Shown here: piece after piece, positions 40,573 to 48,913 of the stretch
Layout: each line of letters begins with the position of its first letter
How positions within the stretch are numbered: the first letter of the stretch is position 1
Origin: an uncultured Acidobacteriota bacterium
Lineage (GTDB): Bacteria > Acidobacteriota > Thermoanaerobaculia > UBA5066
Direction: 5' to 3'
Assembly (NCBI GenBank): GCA_903845115.1
Contig: CAIMWE010000063.1
Coordinates: 1-64,000 of the forward strand
DNA length: 64,000 nt
Notes under the pieces: generated by a model
The model's input: the letters and a program-made list of their open reading frames with translations, nothing else
The model's database searches: none
Told to the model about the DNA's origin: nothing
Translations under genes and position numbers: made by a program

Positions 40573-42336
40573 ATGAAGCTCTCCAGAGCCATTCCCTTCG
40601 CAGCCTTCGCCATCGCAGCGGTCCTGGCAGCCGCCCCTGCCTTCTCCGCGGCCGTCCCGCCCTCCTACCCTTCGGCTGACGAGAAGGAGTGGGGGCAGCT
40701 CCAGTGGGTGCTGAAACTGGCGGACCAGGATATTGCCGACTTCAGCAATTTTCAGTCCGTGGACGAGCAGGGCATCAGTGCAAGCCGTTACTCCGTCGCG
40801 TTTGCGGCCTATTTCCTGGCTGCCGAGCAGTACCACAAGTTCCCGGCCTGGCGCGATACGATTCAACCTGCGTTCGATCGCATCAACAAGAAGATGCTCG
40901 AAAAGAAAGTCTGGGGATACTGGGCTCACGAGAGCCTGGGAATCACGAAATTCGAGCCGAAGATGGACCGCCCCTATCCGGAGAATGCGGACCCTGTCTC
41001 CCTGGGAAACATCATGTATTCCGGGCATCTGGGACAGATGATCAATCTCTACCAGATGCTCTACAACGACAGGACCTGGGACGCGCCCGGCTCCATCGTC
41101 TTCAAGCAGTCCGACACCGTCTCGTTCGTTTACAACAACAAGAGCCTTCAGGACGTCATGTTCCTGCAGTTGATCAGCAATCCGGTCCCCGGCATCGAGT
41201 GCGAGCGCAACGCCATCTTTCCCGTTTGCAATCTCCATCCCATGCTCAGCTGGAAGCTGTACGACCAGATGCATGGCACGCGCTATTTCGCCGCCGCCCA
41301 GCCGCTCTTCGACGAGTTCTTCGCCTCGAAGTTCGTCGACCCCAAGACGCACAGCTACGCCATCATCTATCTCATCAAGCAGGGCCTCGTGTTCTCCTCG
41401 TGGAGCCCCCGGTACGGCAACAAGATGGACCCCATGATTCAAGGCCTGGTCGAGAAGGGCGCCAATTTCAACTCGGCGAGCATCGACGGCTGGCTCGGCA
41501 CCTTCATGCACGCCTGGAACCCCAAGCTGATCGAAGAGCTCTGGCCCTATCGAAAAGCCTTCCAGGTGAAGACAAGTCCGGACGGCTCCGTCGATCTCCG
41601 AAAGGACGATTTCGCGCCCGACGCCTACTGGGGGTTCTTCACCATGGGGGTCGCCGAGATGGGTGACGCGCCGTTGCTGAAGGCCCTGCACGCGGCTGCC
41701 GACAAGGAGCTGTCGCCCGTGTGGATCGGCGACACGTATCACTATCCATTCATCGACAAGACCCCGACCATCAATCTGGCGGCGGCCGATTCCGAGACCA
41801 AGCCGGCGCCGGCGGAACAGAAAGCACCCGCACCGAGCTCGGTCATGTCAGCGGATTCCGTCAAGACGGAGCCGGCCAAGGCGGATGCCAAGGGCGGTCT
41901 CTGCTGCGCCGGCCAGTTGCGGACGCCAGAGGATGGCAACGTCTGCAACATGAAGACCTGGCCGCAGCATTCCGATCTCGTGGATCGCCAGATCGCGCTG
42001 TCGCGGGCGCTGCCCAAGAACGGCATGTGGACCATGCACAACAAGCCCTTTGACGCCGAGCACTTTTCCGAGCCTGCGATCACCGGGGTCGACGTCAGGA
42101 AGACGGCCCTGAAACGGGCGATCTACGACCGTTCGAAGTCGGCGCTCATCGTCTCGACGATGCCCGCCAGATCCAAGGCGGCGGCGGGTGGGTTCAAGAT
42201 CGTCAACCTCGATCCGACCAGGAGATACCAGCTGACGGTCGACGGCAAACCGGATGCGGTCTTGAACGGAGTCAAGGAATTCCTGGTGACTCTCGACGGC
42301 ACGAAGGCGCACGACGTGATCCTCGCCCGGAAATGA
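40573..42336 (+). CDS. Secreted linalool dehydratase/isomerase-like protein
   Basis: 587 residues from ATG 40573, which opens a clean signal peptide (MKLSRAIPFAAFAIAAVLAA); the track's start at 40522 is a fused relic. The N-terminal ~400 residues match the LinD (alpha6/alpha6 barrel) family: SGHLGQMINLYQMLYND with its histidine, FVYNNKSLQD, the two active-site-type cysteines in CERNAIFPVCNLHP, and the tyrosine/aspartate region SASRYSVAF. Known LinD is ~370 residues mature; the extra ~180-residue C-terminal domain (GLCCAGQLRTPEDGN onward) is unusual. Likely periplasmic hydro-lyase on an isoprenoid-type alcohol; substrate unknown. Confidence 0.82.
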   Translation: MKLSRAIPFAAFAIAAVLAAAPAFSAAVPPSYPSADEKEWGQLQWVLKLADQDIADFSNFQSVDEQGISASRYSVAFAAYFLAAEQYHKFPAWRDTIQPAFDRINKKMLEKKVWGYWAHESLGITKFEPKMDRPYPENADPVSLGNIMYSGHLGQMINLYQMLYNDRTWDAPGSIVFKQSDTVSFVYNNKSLQDVMFLQLISNPVPGIECERNAIFPVCNLHPMLSWKLYDQMHGTRYFAAAQPLFDEFFASKFVDPKTHSYAIIYLIKQGLVFSSWSPRYGNKMDPMIQGLVEKGANFNSASIDGWLGTFMHAWNPKLIEELWPYRKAFQVKTSPDGSVDLRKDDFAPDAYWGFFTMGVAEMGDAPLLKALHAAADKELSPVWIGDTYHYPFIDKTPTINLAAADSETKPAPAEQKAPAPSSVMSADSVKTEPAKADAKGGLCCAGQLRTPEDGNVCNMKTWPQHSDLVDRQIALSRALPKNGMWTMHNKPFDAEHFSEPAITGVDVRKTALKRAIYDRSKSALIVSTMPARSKAAAGGFKIVNLDPTRRYQLTVDGKPDAVLNGVKEFLVTLDGTKAHDVILARK

Positions 42337-42398
42337 AGGCGACGGACGCGTCGGTCGTGGCCCGGCCGGCGAAGGAGGCAAGCCATGGGACTGTCTGA
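42333..42398 (+). pseudogene. Relic of the activator gene C-terminus
   Basis: ATG 42333 overlaps the LinD-like stop and reads MKATDASVVARPAKEASHGTV then stop. The activator ends with KAT...PVATQPAKEASHGTV, so the last ~20 codons of a second activator copy survive here with the rest deleted. It still carries the ribosome-binding site for the dehydratase gene. Confidence 0.75.
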
Positions 42399-42410
42399 AA
42401 CCTCACCCAC
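42366..42410 (+). repeat. Direct repeat copy B: activator relic plus intact dehydratase start
   Basis: Partner of 40503-40547 (40 of 45 identical). In this copy MGLSE continues into the complete dehydratase subunit, so this end of the duplicated block kept the enzyme and lost the activator. Confidence 0.8.
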
Positions 42411-43536
42411 GTTCCGGGACCTCGCCCGGATCGCCGGAACTCTCCGGAATCCCCGCGTCGACTCCTGGAAGAGCGGCGGCGGGAAGGTGATGGGGTACTA
42501 CTGCTCCTTCATCCCCGAGGAGATCTTCGTCGCCGCCGGCCTCCTCCCCTTCCGGATCCGGGGGACCGGGAGCCAGGGAACGGAGCTGGCCGACCAGTAC
42601 TACACCCAGGTCAGCTGCACCTTCCCCCGCCACTCGTTCGACCAGGCGCTCCGCGGCGAGTTCGACTTCCTCGACGGGCTGGTCGTCGGGACATCGTGCG
42701 ACACGATCCGGCACACCTTCGACAACTGGAAGCACGCCGGCCTGAAGACCCCCTTCACCTACCTGCTCCACCGCCCTCACGTCACCGGCGAGCTGCAGGT
42801 CGACTACTACCGGCGGCAGCTCGAGAAATTGAAATCGGCCGTCGAGGAGCACTTCGCCGCCCGGATCACCGACGAGAAGCTCTGGGAGGCCATCGAGCTC
42901 TGCGACGAGACGCGTCGCCTCCAGCAAGAGCTCTACGCCCTCCGGAAGGTCCCCAACCCCGCGATCACCGGGTCGGAGACCGTCGCGGTGATGGTCGCCG
43001 GCGCCTCGATGCCGAAGACCGACTACAACGCGGCCCTCCGGACGCTTCTCGCCGAGCTCGGGACTGCCCCCGGGGGCGGGAAGGCGGGTGCGGCCCGGCT
43101 GATGATCGCCGGCTGCGCCCACGACGACCCGAGCCTCTGCGCGATCGTCGAGGCCGAGGGAGGAATCGTCGTCACCGACTTCACCTGCTTCGGCGGGAAG
43201 GTGATGCTCGAGTCCATCGGTCCCCGCAGCGGGGATCCCCTTCTCGCGCTGGCCCGGTACGGAGTCCTCGACCGCCCCTTCTGCCCGAAGATCGGCGGAG
43301 CCCACCCGATGAGGAAGCAAGCCGTGCTGGACATGGTTCGCGACTTCAAGGTCGACGGCGTCATCGGCCAGGTCCTCGTCTCGTGCGACCCGTGGGGCGG
43401 CGAGATGTTCCTGCTCAAGGACGAGCTGAAGGAGGCCGGCATCCCGATGCTGAAGTTCGAGACGGACTACCTCCCCAGTTCCGTCGGCCAGCTGACCACG
43501 AGAGTCCAGGCGTTCCTCGAGACGGTCAGGAGGTGA
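42385..43536 (+). CDS. 2-hydroxyacyl-CoA dehydratase-family subunit, B-type (pair 1)
   Basis: 383 residues of the HGD-D/BcrC-like fold that holds a [4Fe-4S] cluster. Conserved cysteines: GYYCSFIPEEIF, VSCTFPRHSFD, GTSCDTIRHTFDN, FTCFGGKV, PFCPKIGG and VSCDPWGGE. It begins with the MGLSE repeat and is followed after 3 bases by its larger partner with a strong AGGAGGTGA site. Together they should form a heterodimer that receives an electron from the activator. Substrate is not evident; benzoyl-CoA reductase, dehydratase and double-cubane reductase are the known family roles. Confidence 0.92.
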   Translation: MGLSETSPTFRDLARIAGTLRNPRVDSWKSGGGKVMGYYCSFIPEEIFVAAGLLPFRIRGTGSQGTELADQYYTQVSCTFPRHSFDQALRGEFDFLDGLVVGTSCDTIRHTFDNWKHAGLKTPFTYLLHRPHVTGELQVDYYRRQLEKLKSAVEEHFAARITDEKLWEAIELCDETRRLQQELYALRKVPNPAITGSETVAVMVAGASMPKTDYNAALRTLLAELGTAPGGGKAGAARLMIAGCAHDDPSLCAIVEAEGGIVVTDFTCFGGKVMLESIGPRSGDPLLALARYGVLDRPFCPKIGGAHPMRKQAVLDMVRDFKVDGVIGQVLVSCDPWGGEMFLLKDELKEAGIPMLKFETDYLPSSVGQLTTRVQAFLETVRR

Positions 43537-43539
43537 ATC

Positions 43540-44808
43540 GTGAGTGACAAGGCCACGCAGATGACCATGACGACCCCTGCCCTCGCGAGCGACGCCGGGG
43601 TCTTCGACCAGCTCAACCGCGAGGCGAACGGGATCCTGGCGGAGCTGTTGCCGCAGAAGCTCCTGGAAGCGCCGAAGGGGGGAAAGCCCTTCGTCATCGG
43701 GAGCGACGAGGTCCTCCCCGAGATCGTCTCGGCGATGGACCTCTACTACAACATCCTGACCGTCACCGGGGCCACCGCCGCCGGGATGCCCGACGGCGCC
43801 CAGACCATCGATAAGGCGATCGAGATGGGGGTCGAGAGCCGGCTCTGCAACGCGGTCCGGTGCGCCATGTACTACCTCTACTCGCCCCTGATGCCGATGC
43901 CCGACGCCATCGTCACGACGAACTCCCCCTGCGACGCCGTCGACACCCTCGGCATCATGATGGACAACTACAAGCCGTGGGCCCACGTCCCGAAGTTCCA
44001 CCTCGACGCGCCGCACGGCCGCGAGGAGGAGGACTTCGTCTACTTCGGCAAACAGCTGAAGGAGATGGTGCTCTTCCTCGAGAAGGCGACCGGCCGGAAG
44101 CTCGACCTGGGCCGCTTCCTGGCCCTCTGCGAGGAGTCCAACCGGCAGGGGGCCCTTCTGGCCGAATTCCAGGAGCTAAAGCGAGCCGTCCCGTGCCCGG
44201 TCGACCCCGACTGGGCGCGCCGCGGGTTCCGTCTCTCCCGGTGGATCCCTCCCGGCCGCCCCGAGGTGACCGACATCCTCCGCCGGCTCGTGGCCGCGAC
44301 CGAGGAGCGGGTGAAGGCGAAGCAGGGGATGGACGGCGTCGACGAGAAGATCCGGTTCCTCTGGTGGGACGTCTCCCCCGTCTGGGCGGGAAAGCTGTTT
44401 CCGCGGCTCGCGACGGAGCTGGGCGCCGTCTGCCTCATGGACTACTACTCCTACGCGGCTCCCTGGACCGTCATCGACACGACGAGCGAGGAGAGCGCCC
44501 TCCGGACATTCGGAAAGCGGTACCTGATCGACACCCCCATGACCCGGCAGGCCATGCACGGCGCCGACTTCTGGATCGAGGACGCGCTCCGGATCGTGAA
44601 GGAGTTCCGCCTCGACGCGGTCGTCATGCCGTGTCACATCGGGCACAAGGACCTGAACGCCTTCCCCAAGATCGCCCGCGACGCGTGCCGCGAGGCCGGT
44701 ATCCCGTTCCTCTTCCTCGGCTGCGACGTCTGGGACGAGCGGTACATGCCCCCCGACAAGGTCTTCGAGACGATGAAGACCTTCTTCCAGTCGGTCGGGC
44801 TCGCCTAG
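43540..44808 (+). CDS. 2-hydroxyacyl-CoA dehydratase-family subunit, C-type (pair 1)
   Basis: 422 residues, GTG start. The larger partner subunit. It keeps the full cysteine set of this paralogue group: SRLCNAVRCAMYYL, NSPCDAVDT, VPCPVDP, GAVCLMDYYSYA, VMPCHIGHKD and LGCDVWDERYM. WKW-type helical motifs such as LCEESNRQGALLAEFQELKR are shared with the other two C-type genes. Of the three it is the most likely to be fully active. Confidence 0.92.
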   Translation: MSDKATQMTMTTPALASDAGVFDQLNREANGILAELLPQKLLEAPKGGKPFVIGSDEVLPEIVSAMDLYYNILTVTGATAAGMPDGAQTIDKAIEMGVESRLCNAVRCAMYYLYSPLMPMPDAIVTTNSPCDAVDTLGIMMDNYKPWAHVPKFHLDAPHGREEEDFVYFGKQLKEMVLFLEKATGRKLDLGRFLALCEESNRQGALLAEFQELKRAVPCPVDPDWARRGFRLSRWIPPGRPEVTDILRRLVAATEERVKAKQGMDGVDEKIRFLWWDVSPVWAGKLFPRLATELGAVCLMDYYSYAAPWTVIDTTSEESALRTFGKRYLIDTPMTRQAMHGADFWIEDALRIVKEFRLDAVVMPCHIGHKDLNAFPKIARDACREAGIPFLFLGCDVWDERYMPPDKVFETMKTFFQSVGLA

Positions 44809-44823
44809 GCGGAGAGCGACCGC

Positions 44824-45651
44824 GTGACCATGAACGTCCTGGACGCCTACCTCGAGAGGGTCTACGCCCTCGTCGAGGAGATGCGCGAGCGGGCGGCCCT
44901 GGTACGCGTCTACCAGGCCCCTGGCATTCCGGGCACCGGGGACCTCCCGGGCGCATCGGACGCCCTTGCTCGCCTGACGGAGGGGCTGCCGATCCGGGTC
45001 GGCCCCGGAGCCTCGCCGGGGCTGATCCTGCGCAGCGACACGTTTCTCGAGCTGGGGAGCCCCGAGGCGGGATCGTGCTCGCTCCTTCTCGCGACCGACA
45101 CGACCCGGCTCGTCCACGACGGCCGGGTCACGCTCGTCGGCCCCGAGGTCGGGGAATCGGCCGGCGGAAGCCTCCCCTTCGGACAGGTCCTGATGCTCCG
45201 CGGAGCCGGCCTCGGGGAGAAGGACCTCGACGAGCTGCAGCGGCTGCTGGTGGTGGCCGGACAGATCGAGGGGTACATGGTCCGGAGCGCGCCGGGAAAC
45301 GTCTGGAGCCGCGTGAGCCAGGAAGCGGCCGCGAAGGGGTTCTCCTTCGCAACGCTCGGCCGCGCGCTGCGAGCTCTCGTCATGTCGGGCTCCCCGGCGG
45401 TCGAGGCGGTCGAGGTGCTCTTCGTCACCTCTGGCAAGGCGGACCTCGTCCCCCTGGAGGCCGCGGCGCAGCAGGTCCGGAAGATCGCCCGCGAGGGGAC
45501 GAGGGAGCGCTGGAAGGTCAAGGGCTACGACATCGACTGCGCAAACGACTGTTCGGCCTGTGGCGACAAGCCCGTCTGCGACGACATCCGGAGCGTCCTG
45601 AAGGAAAGACAGCACATCGACGAGTCACCTGGAGGAACGCATGCCACTTGA
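44824..45651 (+). CDS. Acetyl-CoA synthase beta-like / CO dehydrogenase beta family protein
   Basis: 275 residues, GTG start with GGAGAG upstream. The middle (LPFGQVLMLRGAGLGEKDL, VAGQIEGYMVRSAPGNVWSR) and the C-terminal KVKGYDIDCANDCSACGDKP with CDD next recall the short family annotated as carbon monoxide dehydrogenase beta subunit, related to part of acetyl-CoA synthase. Four cysteines (C-x3-C-x2-C-x5-C) could hold an Fe-S or Ni site. It overlaps the CooC-type ATPase gene by 11 bases. Family call from memory, hence moderate. Confidence 0.48.
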   Translation: MTMNVLDAYLERVYALVEEMRERAALVRVYQAPGIPGTGDLPGASDALARLTEGLPIRVGPGASPGLILRSDTFLELGSPEAGSCSLLLATDTTRLVHDGRVTLVGPEVGESAGGSLPFGQVLMLRGAGLGEKDLDELQRLLVVAGQIEGYMVRSAPGNVWSRVSQEAAAKGFSFATLGRALRALVMSGSPAVEAVEVLFVTSGKADLVPLEAAAQQVRKIAREGTRERWKVKGYDIDCANDCSACGDKPVCDDIRSVLKERQHIDESPGGTHAT

Positions 45652-46426
45652 GAAGCTCGGAAATCACGCTGCCGCACCGAGGCCGGCTCCCCAGGTGATC
45701 GCCGTCTGTGGAAAAGGAGGGGTCGGGAAGACCGCCTTCTCCGCCCTACTCTCACGGGTATTGATCGACTCGGGCGTCTCTCCCCTGCTCCTGGTCGACG
45801 CCGATCCCGTCGGTGGGCTCACGTCGGCCATCGGCGAGCGGGCCGTCGAGACGCTTGCCGGCGTGAGGGACCATTTCATCGCCGAGGCCCGCCGCGGCGG
45901 GAAGTCGGGGGCGGCCGACGCCGCCCAGCTCCTCGAATACTCTCTCCTGAAGGCCCTCGTCGAGCGGAAGGGCTACGCACTCCTGGCGATGGGGCACAAC
46001 GGGGAGAAGGGGTGCTTCTGCCCCGCCAACAAGCTGCTGCGCTCGGCGATCGAGGGACTCGTCCCCTCCTTCGCCGCTGTCGTGATCGACGCCGAGGCCG
46101 GCATCGAGCAGATCAACCGGGACGTCACCGAGCGCGTCACCCGCGTCGTCGCCGTCGTGGACGCCTCGCAGCGGAGCCTCGACACGCTCCGGATGATCGT
46201 CGAGATGGTCGGCCCGTCGCGGGTCGGCGTCGTCGCCAACCGCTTCTCGGCGGCGGAGACCCTTTCGCTGCCCGACGGGGCGACGCTCCTCGGACAGGTC
46301 CCCGAGGACGTCGCCCTCCGCCAGTTCGACCGCGAGGGCTGGCCGCTCTGGCAGCTCCCCGAGGGCAACCCGGCGCTGGAGGCGGTCCGCCACGTGGCGG
46401 CCGTTCTCAGGAAAGACCTCGCATGA
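45641..46426 (+). CDS. CooC-type MinD-like ATPase (metallocentre maturation)
   Basis: 261 residues. Walker A CGKGGVGKTAFSALL, LLLVDADPVGG, Walker B VVIDAEAGIEQINRDV and VVAVVDASQRSLDT match the CooC family that loads nickel into CO dehydrogenase. The metal-binding CxC of CooC appears as GCFCPANKLL near residue 125. It overlaps the ACS-beta-like gene, so the two likely act on one metal protein, possibly a dehydratase-family cluster here. Confidence 0.82.
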   Translation: MPLEKLGNHAAAPRPAPQVIAVCGKGGVGKTAFSALLSRVLIDSGVSPLLLVDADPVGGLTSAIGERAVETLAGVRDHFIAEARRGGKSGAADAAQLLEYSLLKALVERKGYALLAMGHNGEKGCFCPANKLLRSAIEGLVPSFAAVVIDAEAGIEQINRDVTERVTRVVAVVDASQRSLDTLRMIVEMVGPSRVGVVANRFSAAETLSLPDGATLLGQVPEDVALRQFDREGWPLWQLPEGNPALEAVRHVAAVLRKDLA

Positions 46427-46455
46427 GATCCGTGCCAGGCGGGAAGAGATCGTAG

Positions 46456-47631
46456 ATGTCAGACAGCATTCGGCCGGCCGCCCTGAAGGCGCTGCTCACG
46501 GCGGCGGCGTCGCTCCGGAACCCCGAGCTGGACGCCTGGACGAGCGCTGGCGGCCGCGTCATCGGTTACTACTGCCCGTTCATCCCCGAGGAGCTCTTCC
46601 TCGCGGGGGGCTTTCTGCCGTTCCGGATGCGCGGGACAGGAAGCACCGACACCGACCAGGCGGACGCCTTCTTCGACCACCTCAACTGCCCCTTCGTCCG
46701 GCACTCCTTCGACCTCGCCCTCCGGGGCGACTACTCCTTCCTCCAGGGCCTCGTCGTCGGCACCGGCTGCGACCACCTGCGCCGCATCTACGACAACGCC
46801 CTTCACGCGCCCCTAGAGGCCTCTTTCGTCTACCTCCTCGACCATCCCCGCACCATGGGATCGGAGGAGGAGGGCGCCGAGCCGATCGTCCGCTACTACC
46901 GCGAGCAGCTCTCGAAGCTGAAGGAGGCGCTGGAGAACCACTTCGGCGTCGCCGTCACGGTACCGGCGCTCCGCGCCGCCATCTCGCTCTGCAACGAGAC
47001 GAGGCGGCTGCAGAGGAGGCTGTACGACCTTTCGGTGGCCCCGGCGCCGAAGGTCTCAGCGTCGGAGCGGGCCGCGGTCATGATGGCGGGGGCCTCCATG
47101 CCGAAGGAGCGGTACAACGCACTCCTCTCGGAAGCGCTGAAGGAGCTCGAAACGGCTCCAGAAACTCCAGGAAAGGCCCTCGCCCGCCTGATGATCGTCG
47201 GGCCGGCCATCGAGGACCCCGCGTTCTACGAGGTCTTCGAGGAACAGGGAGCGGCGATCGTGGTCGACGACACCTGCTTCGGGGCAAGGACCGTCCAGGC
47301 GCTGGTCGACGAAGAGGCCCCCGACCCCCTGACGGCCCTCGCGAAGTACCAGGTCGTCGACATGCCCTTCTGCCCGAAGATCGGCGGCTCGCACGCCCAC
47401 CGGCTCCGCTTCATCCAGGAGATGGTCGCGAGATACCGGGTCGATGGCGTGATCGCCCAGGGCTACGTCTCGTGCGACGCCTGGGGGTGCTCGTACGCGC
47501 TCCTTCGCGAGGCGATGCAGGAGGCCGGCATCCCCTACCTGAGGGTCGAGCGCGAATACATCCACAGCGAGTCGGGCCAGCTCTCCACGAGGATCCAGGC
47601 ATTTCTCGAGACGACAGGAGGCCGCGGATGA
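46456..47631 (+). CDS. 2-hydroxyacyl-CoA dehydratase-family subunit, B-type (pair 2)
   Basis: 391 residues, paralogue of 42385. Cysteines are conserved: GYYCPFIPEEL, LNCPFVRHSFD, GTGCDHLRRIYDN, DDTCFGART, PFCPKIGG and VSCDAWGCS. An insertion near residue 130 (MGSEEEGAEPIV) is specific to it. It overlaps its C-type partner (ATGA). Expected to form a heterodimer with it. Confidence 0.91.
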   Translation: MSDSIRPAALKALLTAAASLRNPELDAWTSAGGRVIGYYCPFIPEELFLAGGFLPFRMRGTGSTDTDQADAFFDHLNCPFVRHSFDLALRGDYSFLQGLVVGTGCDHLRRIYDNALHAPLEASFVYLLDHPRTMGSEEEGAEPIVRYYREQLSKLKEALENHFGVAVTVPALRAAISLCNETRRLQRRLYDLSVAPAPKVSASERAAVMMAGASMPKERYNALLSEALKELETAPETPGKALARLMIVGPAIEDPAFYEVFEEQGAAIVVDDTCFGARTVQALVDEEAPDPLTALAKYQVVDMPFCPKIGGSHAHRLRFIQEMVARYRVDGVIAQGYVSCDAWGCSYALLREAMQEAGIPYLRVEREYIHSESGQLSTRIQAFLETTGGRG

Positions 47632-48875
47632 CTCTCCCCGCCGCTAGCCAGCCGGCCGACGCCTATGCCCAGCTGAAGTCGGAGTTCGGCTCCATGACGG
47701 CCGCCTCGTTCCAGGGCCGGATGGCCGAGTACGTGGCCTCGGGGACTCCCATCGTCGCTGGGACCGACGACTTCTTTCCCGAGCTCTTCACCGCCATGGA
47801 GGTGCCGTTCTATTTCGTCGTGAGGCAAGGCCTCGAGCTGGCGTTCCACGTCGGCAAGGGGCCCGAGGCCGTGGACGGCTACAACGAGCTGGGAGGCTCC
47901 AGCTCCCTCTGCTCGCTCCAGAAAGCCGCCGCCTACCTCCTGATGAAAGGCCGCCTGCCCAAGCCGTCGGCCATCGTCATGACCTCCACCTCGTGCGACG
48001 GACAGACCGCCGTGAACGAGATGATGGCGAACTACGCCCCCTGGTCCGACGTGCCGAAGATGAGCTTCGACGCCTCCTTCGAGAAGGACGAGGCGAGCAT
48101 GGAGTACCTGGGGAAGCAGTGGATGCGCTTCATCCCGCTCGTCGAGAAGGCCACGGGGCGGAAGTTCGACCTCGACCGCCTCAAGGAGGTCTGCGAGGAG
48201 TCGAACCGGCAGACCCGGCTCCTCTTCGACTTCCAGGAGCTGAGGCGTGCCGTTCCCTCCCCCGTCCGGGCGGAGTGGGGATTCCTGGCGTACATGGCGG
48301 CCAGGTGGTCCGGCTGCGGCCGGCCGCTCGCGACCGCCTGGCTCCAGCGGCTCTTCGACACGACGGAGCGCCGGGTGCGGGACGGGAAAGGGATCGACGG
48401 CGTGGAGGAGAAGATCCGGTACGCCTGGTTCGACATCCTCCCCTGCTGGAGCGACCAGCTCTTCCCGAGGCTCGAGCGGGAGCTCGGTGCCGTGAACCTC
48501 ATGGACCTGTACGGCTACAGCGCCCCCTGGCCGGTCATCGACACCTCGACCCTGGAGACCATCTTCACCTCGTTCGCCAAGAGGTTCCTCATCGGAAACC
48601 CGATGACGCGGCAGATCTTCGCGCTCTCGACGGTCTACGGCGGGGATGCCGTCCACATCGCGAAGAACTTCAAGTGCGATGCCATCCTCATGCCGAGCCA
48701 CGTGGGTCACAAGGACGGCGCGGCGTCGCACCGGGTCGTCCACGACCTGTTCCGGGAGATCGGTGTCCCCTTTCTCGTCGTGGGGTGCGACGTCTTCGAC
48801 GAGCGCTACATGACGTCCGACGTCGTGTTCAACAAGATCGAGGCCTTCTTCGACACCAGCGGACTGCGGCGGTAG
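47628..48875 (+). CDS. 2-hydroxyacyl-CoA dehydratase-family subunit, C-type (pair 2), divergent
   Basis: 415 residues, ATG overlapping the partner stop. The fold is clear (LKEVCEESNRQTRLLFDFQEL, WFDILPCWSDQLFPRLEREL, VGCDVFDERYM). Compared with pair 1 it lacks the cysteine in the VMPCHIGHKD region (here LMPSHVGHKD) and in GAVCLMD (here GAVNLMD), while keeping SSLCSLQKA and STSCDGQTA. It may bind its cluster with other ligands, or have changed function. Confidence 0.9.
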   Translation: MTLPAASQPADAYAQLKSEFGSMTAASFQGRMAEYVASGTPIVAGTDDFFPELFTAMEVPFYFVVRQGLELAFHVGKGPEAVDGYNELGGSSSLCSLQKAAAYLLMKGRLPKPSAIVMTSTSCDGQTAVNEMMANYAPWSDVPKMSFDASFEKDEASMEYLGKQWMRFIPLVEKATGRKFDLDRLKEVCEESNRQTRLLFDFQELRRAVPSPVRAEWGFLAYMAARWSGCGRPLATAWLQRLFDTTERRVRDGKGIDGVEEKIRYAWFDILPCWSDQLFPRLERELGAVNLMDLYGYSAPWPVIDTSTLETIFTSFAKRFLIGNPMTRQIFALSTVYGGDAVHIAKNFKCDAILMPSHVGHKDGAASHRVVHDLFREIGVPFLVVGCDVFDERYMTSDVVFNKIEAFFDTSGLRR

Positions 48876-48913
48876 GAGCGGCCATGTGTCTCCGCCCAGC
48901 AGGGAGGACGTGA

